This document shows positions 25,401 through 34,016 of a stretch of DNA of 64,000 bases, one piece after another. The stretch's first letter is position 1. Each line of letters opens with the position of its first letter. The DNA lies in contig JAEUTA010000009.1 of assembly GCA_016788205.1 (NCBI GenBank), forward strand, positions 62,001 to 126,000, read 5' to 3'. Source of the stretch: Flavobacteriales bacterium (lineage in GTDB: Bacteria > Bacteroidota > Bacteroidia > Flavobacteriales_F > PHOS-HE28). The position numbers were made by a program, and so were the translations under genes. The notes under the pieces were generated by a model that had not been told where the DNA came from, searched no databases, and worked only from the letters and a program-made list of their open reading frames with translations.

Positions 25401-27229
25401 CAGCCAGCAGCATCGTTGATCAGAACGGAGTACTGGCCGGCGACCAGGCCCGAAGCGGTCGCGGTGGTCTGTGCGTTGGCATCGTTCCACACGTAGCTGT
25501 GTCCATCCGCTTCGGGTACTACTGTCGCCGTGCCGGTCTGGCCGCCGTTGCAAAGCGCATCGGTATGGCTCAGTTGCAGACCATGGAACCCGTTGGAAAT
25601 GGCGATGTGCACGGTGTCCGTGCCTGGAGGGCATCCCGCGTTCCCGACGGTCGTTAATACCAGATCGATGCCTCCTGCAATGACCTCCGCATTCGTCGGC
25701 GTGTAGCTGTTGTTCGGCCAGGAACCTGCGAAGTTGCCCGAACCATGGCTCCATGCGCCGCTGGTGGCGTTGGTCACGCTGCCGCTGAGCATGATCGGCC
25801 AGTCGCCGTTGCAGATGGCCACGTCGTCACCGGCATCTGCGATATTGGGCTGTGCTCCTGCTCCAATCGTGGCATTCAGGGGTGCCGACATGCATCCGTT
25901 AGCATCGGTGATCTGAACGGTATAGCTCCCAGACCCCGCCACGATCATGCTCTCGGAACTACCCGTGCTCCAGACGTAGCTGTACGGTCCTGTGCCCGCT
26001 GTAACGTTCGCCGTAGCACTGCCAGAGCCATCCCCAGCGCACGATTCGTCGATCACGTCCACGGTGGCCGCCAGACCGGTAAGCACCTCGATGGAGTACA
26101 CGTACGTTTGAAAGGCAGGGATCGGACAAGCCCCATCGTTCACGTTCACGATGAGCGGGTAGAAACCGGATGTGCCCGGTTGTGCTGTCCAGCACAGTCG
26201 GGCGGTTATCGGGTTGATACCCGTATAGGTGAAGGTGGCTCCCGGCAGATTCTGGGCGGCATTGCTGAACGCCTCCAGAACGTTGCCGGCATTGGCGTCA
26301 TTGATCACCATCTCGAAACAGAAGTTCCCCGATTCGCATACCTGCAAGGCGCGAGGACCGGTCTGCACCGCCTGTCCGGTAAGGTTCGTCACCAGGCCGG
26401 TCGCAGCATCGGGGGGCACGTTCGAGCAGGGGTATGCCACGAACTGCATATCCCGCATCATCGAGCCGATCACGTTGCCATTCTCATCGTATTCGGTCAC
26501 TTCCACCACCACCACCCAGTTCCCTGCTTGGAATAAGGTGAAGTTGAGCAGACCGGTGGCCGGGTCCAAGGTCAAGCCGGTGATGGGTTCCGCCGGCGTG
26601 TAAGGAGCCACATACGGTATGGCAGCGCCATTGATCATCCGTGCTCCGATTAGACCGTAGGAGAGGGAATCGGCCTCCGCATCGACCGCTCCGTAGCTGT
26701 AGCTCACCGGATAACCGAGGCATACATAGGGGATAGCGCTGTTGGTGAAGGTGGGTGAATCGTTGCAAGGAGCGTCAGCACTATTGAGCACCGATTCGAT
26801 GTACATCTGCCGCGTGCCCGGGTTCGTCAGATTCACGATGGCATTGTTGCGGTAAATGTTCGTCCAACTGATATGCCAGCTGTCGCAAGGAGGCAGGGTG
26901 ATGGTTCCGGTGTATTCGTACTGCTCGATACCGGGGAGCGTGCCTCCATTGCACGTGCTGTTGGGTAGCTCCACATCGCAGAGTTGGGAGAGCTCCTGAC
27001 CTCCGTTCGTGCTTACGGTCAGGTTGCGGTTCCCACAGGGGCTGGTGAGCACCAGGTTGTAGGTGGGGTCTACGTTGATGCCAGCGCAATCGCGATAGAC
27101 CAACAGGCGGATGCGGAATTGGTTGGGCCCGACGCACTCCCAGTAGATCTCGCCACCGCTCATGTGGGTAGCCTGCGCAGCCGTAGAGAGCAGCAAGGTG
27201 ACCAGGGAGAGCAGTGCTTTGCGGAGCAT
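22412..27229 (-). CDS. Giant gliding-motility adhesin with CHU_C domain
   Basis: 1605 residues. Signal peptide (RKALLSLVTLLLSTAAQA), start ATG 27229. Order: an N-terminal region with GGEIYWECVGPNQFRIRL, three tandem modules of 238-239 residues each marked ADAGxD (about 25837, 25120, 24406), containing paired SprB-like repeats (STNESCAGSGNGTLTATATGG), then PKD-like domains (PAPHLIYQQGNYTTSLTV, PSYAYSEIGTFEVVLHVED), a Gly/Asn-rich linker (PNGPGGNGGGGNGGG) and the CHU_C domain (IFNRWGELIFES to YVVQTWFRFVDG). CHU_C is a type IX sorting signal of type B. Secreted surface adhesin, coupled to PorP/SprF. Confidence 0.88.
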   Translation of the reverse strand: MLRKALLSLVTLLLSTAAQATHMSGGEIYWECVGPNQFRIRLLVYRDCAGINVDPTYNLVLTSPCGNRNLTVSTNGGQELSQLCDVELPNSTCNGGTLPGIEQYEYTGTITLPPCDSWHISWTNIYRNNAIVNLTNPGTRQMYIESVLNSADAPCNDSPTFTNSAIPYVCLGYPVSYSYGAVDAEADSLSYGLIGARMINGAAIPYVAPYTPAEPITGLTLDPATGLLNFTLFQAGNWVVVVEVTEYDENGNVIGSMMRDMQFVAYPCSNVPPDAATGLVTNLTGQAVQTGPRALQVCESGNFCFEMVINDANAGNVLEAFSNAAQNLPGATFTYTGINPITARLCWTAQPGTSGFYPLIVNVNDGACPIPAFQTYVYSIEVLTGLAATVDVIDESCAGDGSGSATANVTAGTGPYSYVWSTGSSESMIVAGSGSYTVQITDANGCMSAPLNATIGAGAQPNIADAGDDVAICNGDWPIMLSGSVTNATSGAWSHGSGNFAGSWPNNSYTPTNAEVIAGGIDLVLTTVGNAGCPPGTDTVHIAISNGFHGLQLSHTDALCNGGQTGTATVVPEADGHSYVWNDANAQTTATASGLVAGQYSVLINDAAGCDTTMSVTIASPAPVVVQPLTSTNESCAGSGNGTLTATATGGTAPYTFVWNNGATGPTLTDSAGTYGVVATDANGCPSNSLNGIIQATGSPNGADAGFDMTVCSDNGAIYLNESVTNAPSGAWTGGDGTFNGTYPNIDYTLGNGDIAAGSVTLTLTTVGNTTCPPASDIMVITIPHSFVDVVVDHTDATCNGTATGSAQVSTGNNSLTFLWSPGGATTAAVTGLMAGAYSVQVTDQYWCDTTLNVTIGEPDALVVTGMNSTNETCAGEANGTLTAIAEGGTGPYVYMWSNGSVGASITAGAGTYNVLVTDVNGCAPAIDSGTITATGQPNAADAGLDLVGCMNAYPIPVQGTVTNANGGQWSGGSGTILGTGLNIQYMPTTAEVLAGGVDLTLTTTGNATCPPATDVVHIALSNSFLTAALSTTNALCNGNANGSIAFTPALAGSTYLWNDAQAQTTPNASGLVAGQYSVVVTDQLGCDTTLSATITEPQTLAVAQVTTTNVTCAGGSNGSVALTIQGGTPAYAISWMSGQASANITGLTAGTYIANITDANGCTVQASGTVQQPTPMTVNVVGPDTVCVNAANTFSANVTGGAGGYIYNWGGFGFNQTVQLAFAQSQTIQLTVVDQDGCSGPNTPVSVTVLDLNAAAFDTYGDTTVCIGGVGMVGATLTGYAGSYNVLWSPLGYTGMGPYTVPINADQNLTVTISDACGNTAERLVGLRLDIAPSFTLPPIIAQGCAPLTVQFPDLDLGNVVYQWNLGNGNTSNSPAPHLIYQQGNYTTSLTVTTPIGCTSSSNGGGAIHAYGSPHAAFTTSPSSTNIDAPTIEFDNQSTGTIIAQDWTFGDGGTSTVMDPSYAYSEIGTFEVVLHVEDQNGCTNETVQVVTITPVYDVVIPTAFTPDPNGPGGNGGGGNGGGNWVTGDLSNDVFYPFVRFVKDFRMRIFNRWGELIFESTDLSIGWDGYYRGQISPQDVYVVQTWFRFVDGKTVEKLSDLTLFR

Positions 27230-27349
27230 CGGGCAGAGCGCTGGGAGCAAGCGCCTGCCTGTTCCTACGGACCATGCCTCGAGAAAGTTCCGATCACGTT
27301 CGCACCGAACGACTTCAGCGTGCGCTGCGAGGATGCGCCCAAAGCCTGT

Positions 27350-28132
27350 TCAATCCACCGCCTGCAAAAGCTCCAATACCGCGCGGTTCAAGCGTTGGTG
27401 CTGTTCTTCAGTGCCGTGGTCGTTGAAGTCGACATGCTTGAAGCCCGGCATGTCGATGATGCGGATCCCGAGGCTGTCTCCTTCGTCGGCGCTAGGGAGC
27501 ACCCCGGGGTCCGCCGTGGTATCCATCGCCCGCAACGAAGCGATGCGAGGTTTGTTCACGCGGGGCAGGGGCATGCGCAGATTGTCCAGCGATATCGCCG
27601 TTACGACCTTCTCCGGGTATCGCTCCGCGAAGAGCATGCTGATGTCCCCGCCGTTGCTGTGCCCGATGAGGTGGACGTGATCCAGGTCCAACCAAGGTCT
27701 AAGTTGACGCAGCGTATCGAGTACGAAGCGGATGTTCTGGACACCACGTTCCCAATTCGGGAGGCGTTCAACGCGCAGGTCGCCGGTCCGTGGCAGAGGT
27801 TCATCATTCGGGGCCTCGTGCTGTATGCTCAGCACTGTGAACCCATGTACCGCAAGGTGTTCAGCCAATGCAGAGAAACGCAGATAGGTGGCGGGTCGGT
27901 TCTCGTTATACCCATGACTGATGACCACCACGGACCCTGCTCTGGCATTGACCCCTTCCAACGAATAGATCGCAAGCGGTAACGCCCTATGCCGCTGCGT
28001 ATCCATCAGCGTGATGGTGTCCAGCTGAATGGCACCGTGCAATGGGCGCGCGGGTCTGGCCCAGGCTGCCATTGTGCAGGAGGTGAGAACGGCGAAGAGA
28101 ACTGCGCTCCTGATGCATGCTCGGTGCTCCAT
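27350..28132 (-). CDS. Secreted alpha/beta hydrolase
   Basis: 260 residues. A probable signal peptide ends near AAWA. The oxyanion-type motif SHGYNENR (about 72-79) and the nucleophile elbow GHSNGG with Ser159 are clear; the catalytic His is probably in FKHVDFNDHG near residue 236. Family members cleave esters, lipids or peptides; the substrate is not apparent. Expected in the periplasm. No operon: the DUF1275 gene upstream on the same strand ends 66 nt away. Confidence 0.7.
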   Translation of the reverse strand: MEHRACIRSAVLFAVLTSCTMAAWARPARPLHGAIQLDTITLMDTQRHRALPLAIYSLEGVNARAGSVVVISHGYNENRPATYLRFSALAEHLAVHGFTVLSIQHEAPNDEPLPRTGDLRVERLPNWERGVQNIRFVLDTLRQLRPWLDLDHVHLIGHSNGGDISMLFAERYPEKVVTAISLDNLRMPLPRVNKPRIASLRAMDTTADPGVLPSADEGDSLGIRIIDMPGFKHVDFNDHGTEEQHQRLNRAVLELLQAVD

Positions 28133-28198
28133 GATGCAAAGGTGTGCCCATTCACCGGTGTCGTCCGCGAAATTCGCCCGGTAGGGCGTGGATAGGCA

Positions 28199-29026
28199 TC
28201 AACTAGCGCTGCTGAGTTCAGGCGCCATCCGTGGAATAGGCAGCCTTTGGCCGGCCTCCGGCCCTTCACTCCGTGTCGTTCGGGTGCGCAATGCACGACG
28301 TGCGCCCGAGGGTTGTGACCTGACGGAAAGACCATTGCGAACGACGTCGTAGAGCAGTACGCCGGAAAGCAATGAGGCGATGAAAAAGAAGACCTTGTAT
28401 TGGAAGTGGCTCGTGATGCTACCTGCAACGATGCCGCCTGCTATGTAAGCAACTGCGATGGAGGTCAGGAGCACGAGTTTCTGGCGTACCTCGGGCTTTT
28501 CGCGCCAGAACTTCTTCGTGGCCATGGACAGGTGAATGGCCAGGTCGGTGGTGAGGCCAGTGAGGTGGGTGGTCTTTACAGCGAAGTTGGAAATGCTGGC
28601 CGTGAGCCCGTTCTGCAGGCCCATGGCGAAGAGCAGCAGGGCCACTAACAGCTCCGTTTCCATCAAGGTCTCCGTGTAGTGGAAGTGGCCGTAGTAGCCT
28701 ACTCCGACCAGGCATAGGATCTCCATCGTCAAGGGCAGGGCATGGTTCAACAAGCGTCGTCTCTTGTCTCCATGTATGACGAACAAGTTGGAAATGAAGC
28801 TGCCCAGAAGGAACAGGAAGACCCAGAGGAATACCACCGCTACCTGGTACCATTTGCCGTTAGCGATCTCGCTGGCCAGAATGGCGAAGTGGCCGGTGAT
28901 GTTGCTCGCAAAGGAGAAGAACAGTACCAAGGCCGCAACGTTCGTCATTCCGGCGGCGAAAGCCGAAAGCACGCCGAGCTTCAGGTTATCACCGATCGTC
29001 CGTTGTTCGTTGTATTTCCTAAGCAT
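28199..29026 (-). CDS. DUF1275 (YoaK-like) membrane protein
   Basis: 275 residues with six hydrophobic helices. Family features: VLSAFAAGMTNVAALVLFFSF at the start, GHFAILAS, then GLQNGLTASISNFAVKTTHLTGLTTDLAI, given here as NGLTASISNFAVKTTHLTGL, which is the most conserved DUF1275 segment. Function of the family is unknown; it may be a small-molecule carrier. It is the last gene of a unit usp-like, lipocalin-like, DUF1275, and its start overlaps the previous gene by 8 nt (29019-29026), so it is translationally coupled. Confidence 0.8.
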   Translation of the reverse strand: MLRKYNEQRTIGDNLKLGVLSAFAAGMTNVAALVLFFSFASNITGHFAILASEIANGKWYQVAVVFLWVFLFLLGSFISNLFVIHGDKRRRLLNHALPLTMEILCLVGVGYYGHFHYTETLMETELLVALLLFAMGLQNGLTASISNFAVKTTHLTGLTTDLAIHLSMATKKFWREKPEVRQKLVLLTSIAVAYIAGGIVAGSITSHFQYKVFFFIASLLSGVLLYDVVRNGLSVRSQPSGARRALRTRTTRSEGPEAGQRLPIPRMAPELSSAS

Positions 29027-29501
29027 GTTCGGTTACGCGTTTGAGAACGATCCTGACCACACCGCGCGCGATCATGTCGTTATTGAATTGCAGGACCATC
29101 TCGTCCTCCCGCAGGTCGCGGACCTGATATACCTCTTCATGGGCATCGCCGAATACCAGCTGCAACATGTGGCCATGGCCTTTCAGCTTCCACTGCAGCG
29201 TATCGTTCCGCTCACCGTTCTTGTGCAAGATGAGTTCTGATCCAGGAGCGAAACGCCAGGTCTCCGACTCATGTATGACCAATCCCTTGGTGATCTCCTT
29301 GCGCAGCTCTTCTCCCAGCGAAGAGCCCGTGGTCACTTCCAATGGCGTGGGGTCTATTTTCTCGTAGGTCCACGATACTTCTTTCCATTGGCCAAGAAGG
29401 CGCCGCTCCGGGTGTGAGGTGCCCAGTACCACCGACAGGGCGATGCCGAACAATACGAGCATGGTGCCGGTCACGAGGAAGGGAAGCAGGTCGCGATTCA
29501 T
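29019..29501 (-). CDS. Lipocalin-like membrane-anchored protein
   Basis: 160 residues. An N-terminal hydrophobic helix (LLPFLVTGTMLVLFGIALSVVLG) anchors it or acts as signal. The rest is beta-rich and looks like a lipocalin-like or heat-shock-lipocalin-type strand set: LLGQWKEVSWTYEK, ESETWRFAPGSELILHKNG, TLQWKLKGHGHMLQLVF. Name is inference from pattern only. It overlaps the upstream usp-like gene by 4 nt and the DUF1275 gene by 8 nt, so the three form an operon. Confidence 0.6.
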   Translation of the reverse strand: MNRDLLPFLVTGTMLVLFGIALSVVLGTSHPERRLLGQWKEVSWTYEKIDPTPLEVTTGSSLGEELRKEITKGLVIHESETWRFAPGSELILHKNGERNDTLQWKLKGHGHMLQLVFGDAHEEVYQVRDLREDEMVLQFNNDMIARGVVRIVLKRVTEHA

Positions 29502-29986
29502 CGTTCGAAGAGGAGTTGTAGGTGATCCACCCCATGTCGGTCCGGGCTTGCTTGGGTCGTTCTGCCGCCGTGCTCCACCACAGGTATCGTGCTCCGCTGT
29601 ATGAACGGCAGCGGGTCGATGGCCCGATCGGAAAGCCGCATTTCGTAGTTGAGGGATATATGGATCTCGTCCACGTGGAGTCCGCTCAGGAAATGCTCGA
29701 AGGCGGTCTGTGTGATCCCGTGGAAAGGCAGGATCTCCATGCTCGCGATACGTTGCTCGAAGCGGTTCTTCAGAATGGACAGGGCTTCGCGGAAAGCTGC
29801 GCTCATCTGTGTATCGAGCGCGCGTCGCGGGGAGTAGAACAGAAGGTCGCTGATGCCGCTCGGTGCATGCATGGCGTGGAGAAGCACGATCCGGAAGCGA
29901 CCGGTGGTGCTGTCCGCTAGGCAGGACTTGAGTGCGTTCAGTGAACCTACGTGAAGGTCCGTGGGGATTAGGATCGTTCGTTCCAT
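29498..29986 (-). CDS. Universal stress protein-like
   Basis: 162 residues. The N-terminus MERTILIPTDLHVGSLNALK fits the UspA fold, and RIVLLHAMHAPSGISDLLF continues the beta-alpha pattern, but the classic ATP-binding GxxGxxGGS motif is not seen at the C-terminus (SLNYEMRLSDRAIDPLPFIQ), so nucleotide binding is doubtful. First gene of the unit with the lipocalin-like and DUF1275 genes. Upstream lies an 11-bp direct-repeat array (30042-30096) next to a histidine-kinase gene. Likely stress-induced; inference. Confidence 0.65.
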   Translation of the reverse strand: MERTILIPTDLHVGSLNALKSCLADSTTGRFRIVLLHAMHAPSGISDLLFYSPRRALDTQMSAAFREALSILKNRFEQRIASMEILPFHGITQTAFEHFLSGLHVDEIHISLNYEMRLSDRAIDPLPFIQRSTIPVVEHGGRTTQASPDRHGVDHLQLLFER

Positions 29987-30041
29987 GTGCTGGTCGTTCG
30001 CGTTGATGGACGCAAGGTTCCAGCCATGACGTTGGAGCCGG

Positions 30042-30096
30042 CTCAGGATCGGATGAGAAGATCGTTAGGATCGGATTAGGATCCTCTTAGAACCGT
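30042..30096. promoter_or_regulatory. Five 11-bp direct repeats, probable response-regulator operator
   Basis: Units at exactly 11-nt spacing: CTCAGGATCGG, ATGAGAAGATC, GTTAGGATCGG, ATTAGGATCCT, CTTAGAACCGT; core TTAGGATC. The array is 56-110 nt upstream of the usp-like start and ends at the histidine-kinase stop codon. OmpR/PhoB-type regulators bind 11-bp direct repeats, so the adjacent regulator is a plausible binder; inference. Confidence 0.55.
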
Positions 30097-31472
30097 TAAA
30101 AGTTCTGATCGATGGTCGGTATGTTCACCTGTACGGTGGTTCCAATACCGCTCTGGCTGCTCACGTGGAGCGTGCCATTATGCAACTTGACCACGTTGCG
30201 CGCCAGCGGCATGCCGATCCCATAGCCTTCGAAATAGCTGGTGTTCGAAGCTCGGAAGAAGGGGTCATAGATGAACTGTAACTCATCCGCAGGGATCCCG
30301 ATCCCATGGTCCTTCACCAACACGACCACCTCGTTCTGCGCAGCTGCCACGCTCACCGTCACCGGTTTGTTACTGCTGTACTTGAACGCGTTGTTCACGA
30401 TGTTCGCGATGGCCAGGTGCAACAGGTCGGCGTTGCCGTGCACCTTCAGTTTGCGCGGATCTTCGGGCAATAGGCTCAGGTCGATCGTGATGTTGTTCCC
30501 GGGGTGCAGGTCGTCCATCAACTCCTTCACTGTCCACACAACGGCATCCATGCGAACGATGGTGAAGCTGATGGTCTTGTTGGTGTAGCCGGTTTTTGCG
30601 AGGAAGAGCAACGAGCGGACGATCTTGTTCAGCCGCTCGGCCTGCTGCAGCATCGCTGATATGGACGCACGATATTCTTCGGGATCCCGATCCTTGGCCA
30701 GGGCTACCTCCGCCTCACCGATGATGGAAGTGAGCGGTGTTCCGAATTCATGCGAGGCATTGCTGATGAAGTTCTTCTGGGTCTCGAAGGCGGTCTCCAT
30801 GCGGTCCAGCAGACCATTGGCGGTGGTGACCAGCGTGCGGAGCTCTTTGTTGTCCACCGCTTCCGGTAAGCGCAGGTGCATGTTCTCCGTACTGATGTGC
30901 CGTAGCCTTTCCGTGATGCGGGCGATGGGGTCGAAGAGATGGCGGCGGAAGTACAGGAAGAAGAGCACGGTGAAAATGGCCGTGAGCAGCATCAGCGCCC
31001 ACAGCAGGCCGCGGAGGTAGGAGAGGTGGTGGGAGGCGTAGTAGTTGTGCGCAGATACCACCACCCAGTGTTCTTCGTTCCCCACCACATGCCGCACACC
31101 CGCGAAGAAGGTCTCGCCGCGCTTGCCCGTGCCAAGACCATCAGTGGCAATGGACTTCAGAAGTTCACGTGGTATACCAGTGCTTTTCGCCGTGCTGCTC
31201 ATGGATGCACCATCGAGCGGGGGCAACAGGTACTCGCGCTCTTCTGGCAACTTCTCCAGGTAGGTCTCTTTCGCACGCAATAGCGCTTCGGCCTGTAGCG
31301 TATCCTCGCTGAAGTGATGATCGGCCGCGATCCTCGCCCGGGTCTCCAGTCGTTTGTACAGGTCGTTGTATGAGTATTTGTTCAGGAAGAAGTACACGCT
31401 TCCGCCGAACAGGCCCACCAGACCGAGGAAGGCCAGGAAGAGCAGCAAGGTGATATGCGTTCGGGTCTTCAA
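30096..31472 (-). CDS. Sensor histidine kinase
   Basis: 458 residues. TM1 about residues 8-30, a periplasmic sensor region to about 150, TM2 about 155-176, a HAMP domain (DPIARITERLRHISTENMHL) and the kinase core. H-box FISNASHEFGTPLTSI with His241; N-box HLAIANIVNNAFKYSS; G1 region VKDHGIGIPADE and G2 GYGIGMPLARNVV. It autophosphorylates on His241 and passes phosphate to the regulator encoded just upstream. Start overlaps that gene by 4 nt. Inner membrane. Confidence 0.93.
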   Translation of the reverse strand: MKTRTHITLLLFLAFLGLVGLFGGSVYFFLNKYSYNDLYKRLETRARIAADHHFSEDTLQAEALLRAKETYLEKLPEEREYLLPPLDGASMSSTAKSTGIPRELLKSIATDGLGTGKRGETFFAGVRHVVGNEEHWVVVSAHNYYASHHLSYLRGLLWALMLLTAIFTVLFFLYFRRHLFDPIARITERLRHISTENMHLRLPEAVDNKELRTLVTTANGLLDRMETAFETQKNFISNASHEFGTPLTSIIGEAEVALAKDRDPEEYRASISAMLQQAERLNKIVRSLLFLAKTGYTNKTISFTIVRMDAVVWTVKELMDDLHPGNNITIDLSLLPEDPRKLKVHGNADLLHLAIANIVNNAFKYSSNKPVTVSVAAAQNEVVVLVKDHGIGIPADELQFIYDPFFRASNTSYFEGYGIGMPLARNVVKLHNGTLHVSSQSGIGTTVQVNIPTIDQNF

Positions 31473-32155
31473 GCCTGTTTCGCCACGTAGCCCATGCCCA
31501 TCACGGTGTGGATGAGGCGTTCACCGCCCTCGCTCTCCAGTTTCTTCCGGAGGTAGTTGATGTACACGTCCACGTTGTTGGTGCCTTGATCGAAGTTGAT
31601 GCCCCACACGTCCTCAAGCAATTCCATCCTGGAGAGCACGCGTTCCTTGTTCTTCACCAGCATGTGAAGCAAGCGATACTCCGTTGGTGTAAGGTTGATC
31701 GTGCTGGCACCGCGGGTGACCTCCTTCGCACGATCATCGATCCTCAGGTCGGCGAGACTAAGTACATCGGTATCGTTCAGAGCGGATGTACTCTCGTTCC
31801 GCCTCAACAGTGCGTTGATGCGGGCATTGAGCTCGATGAACTTGAACGGTTTCGCAAGGTAGTCGTCGCCTCCGGTGTTCAATCCCCAAGCGATGTTCTC
31901 CGGCGTGTTCAGCGCTGTCAGGAAGAGTATGGGCGTCTTCACGTTCATCGCGCGCAGGTCCCTGCAAACGTCGATACCGTTCCGGTCGGGCAGCATGATG
32001 TCCAACAGGATCAGATCGTAGCCATGCGTTGCACCCTGCATGGTCCCGCTGGCGCCATCCGTGGACACCGTGATCTCATGGCCTTCTTCGGTCAACCCTT
32101 TTCGAATGAATGAGGCCACGCTGTTCTCGTCCTCGATGAGCAGGATCTTCGCCAT
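31469..32155 (-). CDS. OmpR-family response regulator
   Basis: 228 residues. Receiver domain: ILLIEDE at 4-10, phosphoacceptor Asp52 in ILLDIMLPD, Lys102 in LAKPF. C-terminal winged helix from about residue 140: NLTPTEYRLLHMLVKNKERV and DVYINYLRKKLE, the latter the DNA-recognition region. Start ATG 32155 was taken because the longer frame adds 48 residues without family similarity. It overlaps the kinase by 4 nt; likely acts on the 11-bp repeats at 30042-30096 and perhaps its own genes. Confidence 0.93.
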   Translation of the reverse strand: MAKILLIEDENSVASFIRKGLTEEGHEITVSTDGASGTMQGATHGYDLILLDIMLPDRNGIDVCRDLRAMNVKTPILFLTALNTPENIAWGLNTGGDDYLAKPFKFIELNARINALLRRNESTSALNDTDVLSLADLRIDDRAKEVTRGASTINLTPTEYRLLHMLVKNKERVLSRMELLEDVWGINFDQGTNNVDVYINYLRKKLESEGGERLIHTVMGMGYVAKQA

Positions 32156-32220
32156 GGGGCGCAAAAATACCTTGTCCGACAGGTGGCAGGTCCGTAATGG
32201 CCGAACAGGGAGTCCCTGGT

Positions 32221-32228
32221 TAACTTTC
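32221..32228 (+). promoter_or_regulatory. -7-like box TAACTTTC of yaaA
   Basis: Matches TAnnTTT with C instead of the final G, 6 nt before the yaaA ATG. Divergent from the regulator gene at 32155. Confidence 0.35.
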
Positions 32229-32234
32229 ACCCGC

Positions 32235-33047
32235 ATGCTCATCCTGCTTTCCCCCGCCAAGGACCTGGCGAAAGAAACACCCGTGATCGAGGAGGCCACG
32301 CAGCCCCTGCTGCTGGATCAGGCTGCGCCGTTGGTGGCCAAACTGAAGACCCTTAGCGCGAAGAAGCTGGCCGAGCTCATGGACCTTAGCCTGAAGCTGG
32401 GTGAACTGAACAGAGAACGATATGCGCATTGGAACACGCCGTTCAACAGGAAGAATGCCCGTCCGGCGGCGTTCACCTTCAACGGTGAAGTGTATCGTGG
32501 TTTGGATGCACGCACGCTGGATAGCGATGACCTGCGCTTCGCCCAGCAACACGTGCGGATCCTAAGTGGGCTCTATGGCGTGCTGCGACCATTGGATCTG
32601 ATGCAGGACTACCGGTTGATGATGGGCACATCATTCGGTGTGGGGAAGGCGAAGAATCTTTACGCCTATTGGGGCTCGCGGATCGCCGAGGCGCTGAACG
32701 CTGACCTGAAGGCGACCAAGTCCAATGCCGTGATCAATTGCGCGAGCAGCGAATATTTCAATGCGGTGGATACCAGCGTGCTGAAAGCGCGTGTTATCAC
32801 GCCCGTGTTCAAGGATAAAGGACCAGGTGGCTACAAGGTGGTGATGGTCTTCGCCAAACAACAACGCGGGGCCATGGCAAGGCATATCATTCAACACCGT
32901 TTGGTGGAACCGGAAAAGATCAAGGCCTACACCGGCGCAGGCTACTACTATGCTCCCGAGCAGAGCACGGAGGATGAATGGGTGTTCCTTCGGGACAAGC
33001 GACCGGCTTTGGTGCCGAAGAAGCTGGCAGGTGGAAGGATCAGGTGA
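32235..33047 (+). CDS. yaaA: YaaA family peroxide-stress protein
   Basis: 270 residues, close to the usual ~255. Opens with MLILLSPAKDLAKETP, the YaaA signature, and has HWNTPFNRKNARPAAFTFNG, then FAQQHVRILSGLYGVLRPLD and YYAPEQSTEDEWVF. Known: in E. coli YaaA limits free iron during peroxide stress and binds DNA in vitro; active role here is inference. ATG 32235 begins the conserved sequence. Cytosolic. It is divergently placed from the two-component regulator. Confidence 0.9.
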   Translation: MLILLSPAKDLAKETPVIEEATQPLLLDQAAPLVAKLKTLSAKKLAELMDLSLKLGELNRERYAHWNTPFNRKNARPAAFTFNGEVYRGLDARTLDSDDLRFAQQHVRILSGLYGVLRPLDLMQDYRLMMGTSFGVGKAKNLYAYWGSRIAEALNADLKATKSNAVINCASSEYFNAVDTSVLKARVITPVFKDKGPGGYKVVMVFAKQQRGAMARHIIQHRLVEPEKIKAYTGAGYYYAPEQSTEDEWVFLRDKRPALVPKKLAGGRIR

Positions 33048-33068
33048 AGTGCAGCAGCGCTCCCGTTG

Positions 33069-34016
33069 TCATTCGTGCACCACTACGCAGCGCGCAGGCT
33101 TGGCCATAGTATCATCCACGGTGATGAAGTAGACACCGTTCGGCCAGCCCGAAACATCAAGCATACGGCTGTCAGCGGAGTACGGCACGTGGGTGATGAT
33201 GCGTCCTGCCTCATCGCGAACGGTCAAGTCCGAGAGTTCAGCCCCTTGCAACAAACATGAACTGCTTGCAGGACTGGGATAGCACCGTATCTCCATTTCC
33301 GGATCGCGATGAACGGAAACGATGCCTTGGTCGTGCACGGTAGCATCCAGGTCGTACTGGAGCAATCGGTAATATGTAGTTCCCATAAAGGGACTTTCAT
33401 CGGTATGTGTGTAGTTGCGCCGTGAAGTCGAATGCCCTGCGGCCTCCCTGATGGCGATCGTCGTGAATTGTGACAAGTCGGTACTGCGACTTAATTCAAA
33501 GTGCGAGCTGTTGCTTTCACTCGCGGTGCTCCAGACCAGATCCACCGAGCCATTCTCGGCGTTGGCTTTGAACAGGATCAACTCTACGGGAAGGGTGGCG
33601 TTCGTGGGCCATACGATCGGGCCGGACCTGGTGCCACTCGAAGCCTGCCAGTATGTAGTACCACAGATCTTCAGTGTTTGACTGCTTCCCGAACCCGTTC
33701 CTGTGATCTGGGCACTGCTGCTCATCAATTCCACGATCGACCCACAGGGCAAACTGAGCTTGGCGCCACCACCGACGAAGCTCAGGGTTCCATAGATCCT
33801 GATCCGCAACGCACTGCCGCTGTAGATCAAGTTCGATGTGATGCTCACCGTGATCCCTGCTGGGATGATCACCCAGTCACCGGATACCGGAACGGAACCA
33901 CAGCTCCAGTTGTTCGAGGTTTCCCAGTTCCCATTGTCACTCGCCGAGCAGGTCGCCGCTCGTGCTTGATGAAGCGAAAAAGCGAGTAGGATGAATAGGA
34001 TGAAGCGGTCTCTCAT
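33069..34016 (-). CDS. T9SS type A cargo protein, short
   Basis: 315 residues. Signal peptide (FILFILLAFSLHQARA). The N-terminal ~140 residues form a beta-helix-like region with GNWETSNNWSCGSVPVSGD, then IYSGSALRIRIYGTLSF, like other Bacteroidota surface proteins. A fibronectin-III-like module (PVELILFKANAENGSVDLVW) follows, then a sorting domain (CYPSPASSSCLLQGAEL, GVYFITVDDTMAK). The product should be exported by the type IX system. The next upstream gene on this strand is also a T9SS cargo. Confidence 0.75.
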   Translation of the reverse strand: MRDRFILFILLAFSLHQARAATCSASDNGNWETSNNWSCGSVPVSGDWVIIPAGITVSITSNLIYSGSALRIRIYGTLSFVGGGAKLSLPCGSIVELMSSSAQITGTGSGSSQTLKICGTTYWQASSGTRSGPIVWPTNATLPVELILFKANAENGSVDLVWSTASESNSSHFELSRSTDLSQFTTIAIREAAGHSTSRRNYTHTDESPFMGTTYYRLLQYDLDATVHDQGIVSVHRDPEMEIRCYPSPASSSCLLQGAELSDLTVRDEAGRIITHVPYSADSRMLDVSGWPNGVYFITVDDTMAKPARCVVVHE

